Source: Isoetes taiwanensis
Lineage: Eukaryota; Streptophyta; Lycopodiopsida; Isoetales; Isoetaceae
Assembly (NCBI GenBank): GCA_021234155.1
Contig: JAJEKV010000041.1
Coordinates: 2,776,860-2,840,859, forward strand
DNA: 64,000 nucleotides
Direction of reading: 5' to 3'
Part shown: positions 1-11,900 of the stretch, in pieces
How the letters are laid out: each line of letters begins with the position of its first letter
How positions within the stretch are numbered: the first letter of the stretch is position 1
The notes under the pieces: model-generated
What the model was told of the DNA's origin: nothing
The model's database searches: none
What the model saw: the letters and a program-made list of their open reading frames with translations, nothing else
Program-made: the position numbers and the translations under genes

Positions 1-2873
1 CGGCATTTTGTCTACTCGTTTTGTTGCTCAATGGCGACTTTGTGCATGAAACAAGAATCATCACATTTGGTTCCCTGTAATCTTCAAAAGAGTTAATTGA
101 TCGCTTCAGATTTAAGTCAATGCGCACCATTTTCGTGGAATTTGATGCGGAAATGCTAGTCACATGCCGATTTTTAACCATTCTTGCTTGTTTTGCGGAA
201 TCAAAAGTGGAATGTAACATAGAAACAGAATAGAAAACAGAATGTACCATGGAATGTGAACTAAAATCCAGAATGTTATCTAAATGTTGCAGCACGCTCT
301 TCTAACCCAAATTCCTGGAAAAGAATGTAGGACACGTGGCATGATACGATAGGCGGATGGGGCTGAATGCCACATAAGTGGCTTTTACGTTCATAGAATG
401 TTTCATGAAAAGCCGTATCGATCTATTACTTTTTAAAGTTGCTGAAATGTGTCGTGTACTACAATGATTGCATGTACCATGTCACGTTCAAAAATGGTGG
501 CCAACCTGTATCAGCCGGATGTACTGTTTGTTTTTGCCTCCAAAACCTTCGTGCTACTCACAGACCTTCTCGCCGGACTTAAGCTCCTCTTCTCCATGTC
601 TTGAGCCTTCTGCCGCTTACAAGGTAAGCTCACTCTTCCCACATTTTTAGTTTTTCGCTGGAAGTAGGAAGCTGGATAAATTTGTTCTGGTTTTTTCATA
701 AAACTCGTGAATGAGGGGCATTTTGAAACGATTTTTAATGGGTCTAGAGTGCCAGATCGCTTCCTCTAATGAACAATGTTTGATATTATTGTGATGATCG
801 CTAACAATCCAATCCGCTTGTTTCTGTCGGTTAGTTTCCTTCTTGACTGTCCTTAGTTTTGTTGATTGCGCAACAGTTTGTTGGTTGATGTTCTTCTTCC
901 TCTTTACAAAAACGAAGAAGCTTAGCTTGGAGCTGCGGATTTGCGTCTGGAGGTCTGTTCGAGAAATGAACAGTTTACTTAGATGCAAGACTACCCTTTT
1001 AAAACGTAAAATCTGCCAGCAAAGGAAGAGCAGGTTGCACAAAACTACAGCGAGGCAAGAATGGGAGACCCAGCAGCACCCTTTCCGATTTGACGAGAAG
1101 TCCAGAAAAGACTCATACAACCTATTTAGCAACCCTTTGTTCTGGTGCTTCTTAGAAATGCCCAGCTATTTTGGTTCGTATTTCTCACAGACAAGTTGGT
1201 CCAACTCCTCCTCCAACTGTTGTTCCGCAATTTCTAGCTTGATTGGATGATCCAACCAACATACTCTGGGTCTGTTATTTTGTGAATTAGAATGGGATAT
1301 TCTTTGCAATATAATTTTCTTGTGTAGGTGCGGAAGGGCCAAATGGAATGTCTGACAAACTAGAGAACGGTCCCCGGACCAAGATTTGTTGAACTCCTAT
1401 ATCACTTGGAACAAATGTAGGAATAAACGTTCTTGTACACATCCGCAGAATCCTTAGAAGATACCTAGCTTGTGAAATGTCCGCATGTCATTAACCTGCT
1501 GGATATTCCCGGGAACTCAAACCCGACTTCATGTCTAAACTATCAGCTCTCAGACTAGGCTTTCAAGTCTAAATAGATATATATGCGCCTTGATGTGTAT
1601 ACATCATGTAATTTGGAAGTAAGTTTGATGTATCTAGCAGCTGTGCTATCCAGAACAGGTATGTAAAGGTCCAATGCTAGAGAGCACAGTTGGAGATTTG
1701 GAACTAAGGCTAGGTTGCCCGAACCTGCTAGAGCAAATAAGTACAACGGCCCTTGTCTAAGCCCAAGTGCATGATTTTGGATTTCAGAAGGCCTTCTAAT
1801 TGACCAATTTGAATGAGAAGCTAAAGGTTCCCGAGCGTACATCTAAACAGCGGGCATATTTTCCTTTGAACAACTCGATTCTCTTTCCCCAGCTCGTTTG
1901 CTGTTAATTCCTTGACATTTTTCTGACGCTTTATTGTTGAGAGAGCAACTAACACATGCTTGAGAAGATTCTTCATAGATAATCAGCTTATTAACATTCT
2001 TAACATGTGAACATTGGACTTGCAGATAACTTCTCGGGATCAAGGAAACTCTTAATTGCAAAGATGTTTCACAATTATCTCCCAGGCCATAAAGACTGGA
2101 AATATTAGCAGACTGATCTAGCAATTTTATCAGCAAAAGTGGTTCCCAAGAAGACCTTGTCATGTCACACCCGAGGCCCCCTAGGCTTTGATATCTGCTG
2201 GGGAGCGAGGGGACTGCTCGACCGCCGTTAAAGAAGAACCTCTGGGTGCGTTTCCAGATCATCATCTGTCATCGACCCGGCGAAACGGATCAGCTCGGGT
2301 GCTTGACATTGGTTGGTAATGATGTTCTCACTGTAAAATTAGAAGAATAATGGACGAAAATATGTCAAAAATATCCCAAGAAACTATGCAGAAGATGTAA
2401 GATAGATGATCAGCTATTTCATTCACTGTTTTGGTCAAATTCCCTTTATTGGTTCTAAGAAAAATTTCCCCCTAAGCCGAGCAAACATATGAAGAAACGA
2501 TCAAATTTCAATGAGATTGAGAAATGAAACCAATGGAAGTAGAGTTAAAACGTTTCTTACCTGAAAATTCCGGAGCCATGATTGAACAAGACGTATTATC
2601 AAGATAGATTGATTACGTACATCAGGAGAGTGTCTAGTCTTCTTATCTAGAGAAAGCATTCCTTTATGATTGCACTGATATACACTGTAAATTTGAGTCT
2701 CGTGATGGATTATATTTTGCAGTTAATAAAATTTCTCCTTATCATTGTCTGTAACCACATGAAAGATGATATACTTTTTGCGTGCAGGCTTTGCAATAGG
2801 CATTTCTAACTTCCATGTTTTATAAAGTTAGCAGAGTATTATTAGAGCTTTACAACTTTCTGGTTATGCTGCA
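1..2873. other. Upstream region without recognised gene
   Basis: I recognise no protein family, tRNA or transposon in this stretch. It is AT-rich, with short unrelated reading frames on both strands. A strong splice-donor context (AAG followed by GTAAGC) lies at 621-629. The first coding exon of the polymerase gene is preceded by an acceptor AG at 2873-2874. A leader exon ending near 623, joined to the exon at about 2875, is therefore possible, but nothing here proves it. Confidence 0.4.
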
Positions 2874-2900
2874 GATCTGGAAGTTTTAAAGTGGCTCTCG

Positions 2901-5900
2901 ATGGACTTCAAGCAGCTATCGGAAAATGAAGAGGAGAATTTACAAAACATAGTCAGCAAAGCTTTTTTTATGGGAAGAAGTCTGATATCACATCAGCTAG
3001 ACTCATTCAATTATTTTACAGACCGTATATCCCAAGTCTTCGCAGACATTCCAGTATGGGAAGTGGAGCCTGATCACTTGGCAGGGTCAGTTAGGACAGA
3101 AACAGGGCTGCCAAAACATGGAAGGATCAAATTCGGAAGCATAAGTTTGAAGAGACCAGGAACCATTCTTGACCAGGATGGGAAAGAGCATGGTACGCCT
3201 ATCCTACCAAGTGAGGCACGGCTGCGAAATCTCACTTATGCCGCCAAGCTCTATGCTGACGTTGAGCTTCAGGTGCGAGATTCTTGAACAATATGCCATG
3301 CAATTTCACGTTTCTTGTGTTAGATTTTCTCTGATATAATTTGATGTATTACCTCAAAAAATGCTGAAAATTTGTTAATGTTGAAATATTACATAAAGAC
3401 CAAATGCTCCATACAGCTTCTAGTCCTTAGGGAAAAGGATGGCCTATTTGAATCATGCCTTTTATATTTTCTCCATTGATTGTCAATCATGTCAAGGCAG
3501 AGGTGAAAGTGTTGGATCTGTTGGCTGCTCCTAAAGGCTGTGCTCTCCTTTTCTTCAAATATGTTAGTCATTGCAAGTTAGCTTTAAAATTAACAAATTA
3601 ATAAACTCTTTTATCGATCCCATGCTAAATTTGTACATAAAGACGAATTATAAAATCAGACCAATAATATTCCAAGCCTTAATCTTCTTGAGATAAATTG
3701 ACAACATTAATGCATTCTTATCGGCAATGGCAATGTCAAAGCAGATTCCAGAGATGCATTATCATATAGAAGTGTACTGTCTCGCCCATTAGTAGGCATG
3801 CAAAAGGAGTGTATAGTTATTTTTCTGCTTGTTAGGGGAAGGATTCTTTGATGGAGCAGAATGTAGAACTGTAGTGCCTCATCTTATGGTGGGGACATAA
3901 AATGCTAATTAGCAATCAGTTTTTGTTCCTTCCATGGACATACTCCTAACATAGTTCATTTTGACAGATATACACAAAGAATTCTACTAATGGAAACCTG
4001 AAAGCTGCAATGAAGCAAGAAACAATATTGGAGAATAGACAATCTAAAAATGTATTACTTGGGGAGATACCTATCATGGTCAAATCTAAGTTTTGCAACT
4101 TGAGCAATATGCAGCCCGAGAACATGGATTCTAATGCATTATGGAAAAGTGGAGATTGTTACTTTGATATGGGTGGCTATTTTATTATCAATGGTGCAGA
4201 AAGGGTATTTCTCATTAGAACGTTCCATTCTAGTTGTCTCCATGTCCATACTTTGAAGTTTCTTCCTTTGCAGGTTATGATTGCACAAGAAGAAAGATTT
4301 TTACAGCGGGTCTGGGTATCAGATAAAGGGGAATGGAGAGCAACCTTCTCTTCTCCAGCAAAGGGACACCTGAAGTACGGCTCCACGACCTCGATCAAGC
4401 TGATGCAGACAAAATTTGAGCCACCAATCATATGCTTGGATATTCGTGGAATTGGCCTCATTCCTATCAGCATTGTGTTTTGTGCCCTGGGAATCAACAC
4501 AGACAGAGACCTGCTTCAAGCAATAACCTTAAATTTAGAAGACAATGTGCTTATCGATCTAATTCGACCGACTTTAAAAAAAGGGGAAGATGAAATGGTT
4601 CAATTTATAATTGCAAATTATCCTTCAGAAAACCCTCGGACAAGCATACACAACAGTCAGATAGCTCTGCATTTTATAGGATCTTGCATAACCAACAGGA
4701 CAACCGAACCTGTAGAAGCTGCTTGGCATTTACTTGAGACCAGGTTTCTTCCACATATGGAAGACAGTTTGAGGAAGGCCTTATTTTTAGGCCATATGGT
4801 CAATTGCTTATGCCAATGCTATCTGAAGCGTCATGGCCTTGAAGATAAAAGTAATTACAGAAATAAAAGACTTGACTTGCCGGGAACTTTGTTTACTTAT
4901 CAGCTTAGGCACTTGATGGAGCGCTTTCAGCGCGAATTTTGCAAGAACCTGCAAAAGAAAATCTCAAAGGGTAAAAAGGTGATCACAGGAAGTGAGCTTG
5001 TGGACCCAAAAATAATTACCATGGGTTTTAACAGAGCATTCACTCAGAATTGGACTACAAGGAATAAGGCTGGATCCAACAACACAGGCGTTGTTACAGC
5101 AATACTTGACCGCACGAATCCAATGGCTACTGTTTACCATCTACGCACAACAAGGACACCAGTTGCATATGCTGGAAGAATTGTTGATGCGCATTATCCG
5201 TAAGTATTGCGTTTCTATACATATTATTTAAGTATACATATACATATCCTCATTCTTGCCACATTTCATACAATGCTACTTAGTACATATACATCTATTC
5301 CTAGAAGCTATATCAGTATGTTCTAGATCAGTCTTTCTATTTGTATTCCTTGTAGATCCAGCCTCAATTGTTACTTTAGGCTAGCTGAAATTAGGATGAC
5401 AGGAAACCTTCTTCATTGGGCCTACATAGGGATAAGTAACAGCTCATAAGAATATATCCATCCCGTGCAAATTCTTGCTTGCTTGTCATCAGATAATGGA
5501 GAAAAAGTCATTAGAATATCTTGAATGCCAATAGATATTGGATGGATCCTAAACAGTGATGTATGGCATGCAAGTGAACATCATCTGTGACTCTCTATCC
5601 AATCTGGTGCAATGCTGGCAAGTCAGTCCAGAATCTGAAGATTTGGATCGCATGCTATTTTCTTAATATTGAGAAGTGGTGAGGTTGCATTTTGCATTGC
5701 AGTTCATGGTTACTGCTTTAATGCTTAATGCCATGATGATAACCAAATTATGAGAGGCTTTTGTACTTCTATTATAACTGGCCAGGAGACCTGTATGGAG
5801 AGAGAAAACACGATTACTGGAAATGGCTCTTATGTTAGTATTTATTTGTCCTGAGCCTATATGTCTTTGTACCTGGTTAGGAAGAGTGTAGGCTGTTGCT

Positions 5901-8900
5901 TGGAAACATAATTTGAACTGGTAAACGTCTTGGATATTAGACAAACCATATGACTTCCATCCAATAAGGCATTTCCTGAAAGTTGCAGCCTGCCTTTTGC
6001 TTGCAAGTCCATTTATGCACACGGATGGGATGTCATCTTGCTGACCTTTTCTATCAAAAAATTACTTCTTCTTGAGCTTCCAGTGCTTTATAAATTCCAG
6101 GGTATTTCTGTCTGCGCAAGAAAACTTATACAACCTCTGGATTAACAAATATTCAAATGCGTTAAAATGAATAGCAGATGAGTTACTCCCAAGGTTGTGC
6201 AGAAACAAATTCAGCAATGCTGATAAATTTCATATGGCCCTGCAGGATTACCATATCCGAACCAAAAATTGCCTGATCCTCACATTCTTGGGTTTGATGT
6301 GCAATATTAGTTCTTCATATGGTAATTTTATGCAATCTATGAATTCGCATTTATTGTACTGGTATCAAACTCTTTTCAGAAATATATCTCAATATGGAAG
6401 GGTATGCGCTGTAGACACACCAGATGGTGAAAATTGTGGGCTCGTAAAGAGCATGGCTGTTTTTGCAATTGTGACCCTCGAGACAGAAGAAAAACCTATT
6501 GAAGACGCTTTATTGGGCCAAATGCAGCTTCCTGAAGATATATTTCCATTGGGAAACTTTGTGAAAGTCTTTCTGAATGGAAAGTGGGTGGGCGTTACAA
6601 ATAATGCAAATGATCTCGAGCAGCATGTCAAGAGGAAACGCCGAGGTGGAGAACTGGACTACCAGGCAAGGCTTTGGCCACATAAGGAGTAACTATGCGA
6701 ACTCATTTTCTTATTGTGGTTCCCTGTTGCATTGCAGGTTGAAGTATGCTTTAGAGGAAAGGAGATAAATATATTTAGTGATGCTGGAAGGCTTCTGCGC
6801 CCATTGTTCATAGTGGACAAAAATGAGCTTTGCATAACCAAGAAGCATCTTTTTGAGTTGAAAAGAATGAAACCTCAAGACGGGTTCGATTACTTAGTTA
6901 ATGAAGGTGTTATCGAATTTGTTGGAGCTGAAGAGGAGTACAGAGCTTCAATAGCTGGGTCTTTTCAAGATTTGAGGGGACCTGGCTCGCATCATACTTC
7001 ATATACGCACATGGAACTGCATCCTGGCTCCCTTTTGGCAATTGGAGCATTTGTGATTCCATTTGCCAACCATAACCAGAGCTCGAGAGTTATGCAGCAG
7101 TCACGCAAGCACTGTAGGCAGGCCATTGGATTTAACTGCTCCAATTTACGGGTACGCTGTGCCACCACGTCACATGAGTTGTTATATCCTCAAAGGCCAC
7201 TTGTAAGAACCCAGGCAATCGCTCTGATAGGAAGGCCAGTGATAGAAGATATTCTTGTTAGGGTTAGTTATAGGAAGTTCTGCTCATAAAGCAGAAGTCT
7301 GCCACGTCATAAATATGGCAGAGATATCGTTGTACTTTAGGATTATAAGTACCAGGCTGTTCCAACGATTCTGGACGGCTTATTTGCACAATTCTGGTCC
7401 TGGGTTCTTGCTCTCTTGTTTGATCCATTCTGCTACATGGTATCAGAGCTTAGGGGTGACAAGAGAAAAGGCGATTCAAGAAAGGTGGGCAGGAAATTAC
7501 CTCAGCGTGATTGTTGAGAGGGAGCCGGTGAGGGAGCCGTGACAAAAGAGGAAAGGAGAAAAGCAAGCATGTCAAATCTGCAAATTGACTTGAAGAATTT
7601 AGAGAGTTGGATCAACCAATGCACAGTGATTGGTTCCGGAGGATGATCTAATCTATCCTAGAGGAGAGAGAACTCGGGATGTGGTCACGGGGATGAGCCA
7701 ATGCCCTAAGAGGAAGCCGAGGGAACCTCCAGGAAGAAAAGGAGGATCGGAAGGGGAGTGAGAAGAAAAAGGCAGAAAGGTCGAGTGGAAGAAAAAAAGA
7801 TAACAAGGCCAAGACTACCATTATCTTTGGCCTTAAAGATCTTCATATACCGCTGATTCGTTTGAAGTGCATACTAAAGAGGGATGGGAATGTTTAGAGA
7901 AGACCTTTCTCCAAAACCACACAAGTTTTAAGATGAGGCTATGGAAGGAATTCTTCAATGCCAAGATGCGAAGGCGTCATGTGGAACACATTAGTAAGAT
8001 GCATGCGTTGGAAAGTCAATTGGGGAACCTTGAATCACCATATCGTGATGAAGATATGGCTATGGCATTGCTAGTAAGCCTCCCCGATTCTTTGCGACCA
8101 TGAAGCGTAACCATGGGTCGTAACACGGGAAAACTCCAATCAGAAGTTGTCAAGTGGGGAATTCTAAATGCCCAATTGAGATGCAATCCGTCAAGCAGAA
8201 GAAACCGCATTTTCTTGGCGAAGGGGCGGTAAGACTCTCGTGATCCTCCAACTTGGCCGGAATTGCAACAGATCGGCACATCTCTCACACAGAGAACTCG
8301 ACGATCTGAGGATAAATCATCGGGGAGAAGAGAGAGCTGTGGTAGAAGAGAAACTACGAAAAGAAGAGGACTATTTCGTGGCTGGAAGAGACACTAGGCA
8401 TGAGAAAGAGAGCAGATCCGGAAAGATGACGGATCAGGAAGATTTTTCAAAGATGATAATCTCGGAGGCGTGGAGGAAGCAAATGAGACATCCTGTGAGT
8501 GAAATGACCCGGACATCCCGCACGATGGAATAACAAACAGACTGCCGGGCCCATGTTGTCGATTCGAATCCTTTAAGCGGAGGATGAATCGGCAAGTGAT
8601 GGTGATGGATATGTTAAGGGATACATGGCCTTGTATGAAGAAAGCCCCACTATGGTATCACCTCATGTGTGCATGGGTATTGAAGATCCGGATGAGGAAT
8701 TTGACGAGGAATTTGACGGTGTGGCCACTATCACTCGCAAGAACAAAGCATGTGTCCGTACCACAACACTCCAATTTTCATTCTTTCCTTCACCAACGAT
8801 GGGAAGAAGCCCTTGCATGCACTAGTCCAAGGAACCCTCTTGCAACTCAAAGTTTGCTAGCGGAGGTTCAAGGTGAGGCATTTGAAGCCAATGCGGACAC

Positions 8901-11900
8901 ATCACGGTGTTGGATCATGGATTGCGGGGCCACCCATCTTATGACACCCCATAAAATGTGGTTCTTGACATTGGACCCACGCGCCTCGTGTCAATTCAGA
9001 ATGGCATCACTCGGCCTCCAGATTGAAGGGGAAGGCACTCTTGAGCTGTGTCTTTCAATGAGCGATACATGCCGCGAAAGGTCTTGCATGTTCCAGGGAT
9101 TAAAAGAAGTTTGCTTGCTCTATCCCGCTTTTTGGTGATGTGGGCATTCAATTCTTTATGAATTCTCAAAATATCCATTTTTCAATCGGGCCGGGCAGCC
9201 CATAGCCCGTGGAGTCGAGAGAAGGCAACTGCACAAATTCTATGAAGAATCAGGTCATGGATCGGGCCCTCATGTACCGCACACAAGGAGGAGGACTTGC
9301 AAAATTGTGGCATGCCGATTGGGACATTTGAGTGAAGCGGACTCAAGGCCCTTATTTCCAAGCATATGGTTACTTGGCATCCTGATTCACTAGCGCCACT
9401 CTCCGGCTCTGTGAGGGGATGTATCATGGCCAAACGACCTCAACGTACCTGGTCTAAGGACCAAGGAACTCGGCCGTCAGTACTTGGCCTCATACAATGG
9501 ATGTTAGTGGTCCCTCTAGCGTCCCTCATTTGGTGGTGCTCGTATTTCATGGTCATTGTGGATGATTTCTCCCTGTTACACTCGTTTTTCCTCTCCTGCA
9601 AAAGTGAAGTCTTTCAATGCTTTCGGACTTGGCATAAGAAGGCTGAAAAAGCAAACACAACAAGTTCAGACTTTTCGATGTGACAATGCACAAGAATATC
9701 TTTCTAAAGCGGTTCTCTAATTACTTGGATGAGGCATGGCATTCAAAGGCATTTCGGTATTCCTCATGAGCATCATCGAGCAGGCGTTGAGCAAGATTCG
9801 GACCCTCAAAGGAGAGTGCCACAGGTATGCTCAAATTTGCTGGCCTTTCCAGGTGGCTACAGGCGAAGCCATTGTTACAAACGACCTATCTATCAATCGA
9901 TACCCACGGTTGCAGGCCGAGGCACACCATTTGAAGCTTGGTTTGGTCACATTCCGGACATCAGCCATCTCCATCTTGGTTTGTCCAAACATATGCTCAT
10001 GTGTCGCGCTGTTTATTCGAAGAAATCGAGGACCATGCTGCCAGTATCTTTGTTGGCTACATCCCAAGATAGTAAAGGCTACTAGTCTCTTTTGGATGCC
10101 AACACCCCAAGGTAATCAAAGCTATCTACGTTACATTTGATGAACAAGGCATGGAAGCTACCCTACTTTCGAGCTCATGTTAATACTGATTTATTCCAAG
10201 CTCCAGAGCACACTCGCCTCACGGCTTGATATTCCATTTGTCAATTCAGCTCCTTCTCCCTCTCCAACCGGTCTTCCTTCGTCTTCCCCGCTCCACCTCT
10301 CTCATCTATCCCCTCGTACCCAGATCTCCCTTGTCTCCCACCCTCACACCAAGGTCTCACATCCATCTTCCACGCCTCCATCCTCATTGCCTCCCACCAC
10401 TGCAGGTCCTTCCTCCTCCTCTCCACCGGGTCTAGATGGGTGCTCCTAAACCCACACCTGCGATGCGCTCTCGCCTATCGTGGCACCACTCTTCTTGCCC
10501 GTGCAACCTCTCATCAAGACTATCTTGACCACCATTATCCTCGTTGGTGGCATGCCGGCTTAGATGAGGCCTGGGCCATCACGCATTTGTGCGATCTTGT
10601 GGAGCCTCTCACAATCGGAAGCTTTTGGCTGGACCTCATCTCTCCTTTGGGAAACTCGCCATGCAAGAGGAACTCCAATCCATGAAAGAGACTCAAGCGT
10701 GGGACTTGGTTCCATTACTGCAGTAGGAAGGCAATTGGCGCAAATGGGTCTTCAAGATCAAAACAGACAATCACATTGAACGCCCGAGCTCGCCTTGTTG
10801 CCAAAGGCTTCTCTCAAATCGCGAGGCTTGGATTATGATGAGACATTCTCCCGGTGGCTAAACTTGCTCTATCCGAGTAGTTCTTGCCCCGCAGCTCAAG
10901 AAAATGCGGAACTTCATCAAATGGATGTCAAGACCGTTCTTGAATGGGGACCTTTTAGAAGATATTTTCAAAGAGACGCTGAAGGCTTTTGGCAGAGCAC
11001 AACCATAACCGGTATGTAAGCTGAATCGTTCTATTTATGGTCTCAAACAAAGTCCTCGTGCACGGTACACTAAGCTTGACAAATTCTTTACACACCGGCT
11101 ATGCTTTCGGCCGTTCGAATGGAATGTCTATGTTGGGTTTACCCGCGGACATAAATCATTGTCGTAGTCTATGTCGATGACTTGATTCTTGCCACCAATT
11201 CCCTATCGCCCTTCACAATCTCAAGCAGCGGCTCAGCAGGCTTTTCATATGGTTGACCTCGGTCCTCTGCATCACTGCCTTGGTCTTGGATCACTTTCGC
11301 AATCGTACCACAGCTCTCGCTCATTCATCAACAAAAAGCCATTCATAAAATCTGCTCGATTTGGCCTTTCCAACGCATCTCCCAAAGCCACTCCCTCTGT
11401 CTACACATCTCAAATTATCCCTGATCAAGCTCCCAAGCTTGCTGAACAAGAACAGATGCATCAGATTCCATACCCGCAGTGCAGTTTGGCTGCCTCCTAC
11501 GCACATTATGGTCAGCACTCGTCCAGATATCGCAGCTGCTGTAGGTCTTGTCGGTCGGTTCATGGAACATCCTCGGGCCCTGCTCATTGGCAAGGGGTTG
11601 TTTAATCATTCGCTACTTAAAGGGCACTCTCATCTTGGATTACTCTATGCACCTGATCAACATGATCCCATGTTCGCTCCCTCGGCTTTGTTGATGCTGA
11701 TTGGGCAGCGACATTGACACTGTAGATCCACCACAGGCTTTGCCATCATGCTCCATGGAGGATCAGTTACTTGGGTTTAGCTCCAAACAGACCGGTGTTG
11801 CTCTTTTCTTTCCAACAGGAAGCGAGTACATGGCCACCTCTGCTGTTGTAAAGGAAACGCTTTGGCTGCGACAATTTCTTCAGGAACTGGGCTTCTCAAC

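Noticed and set aside
843-1250. Plus-strand frame of 135 codons and its antisense as genes
   Set aside because: No family resemblance, no splice or start support, and composition like the surrounding non-coding DNA.
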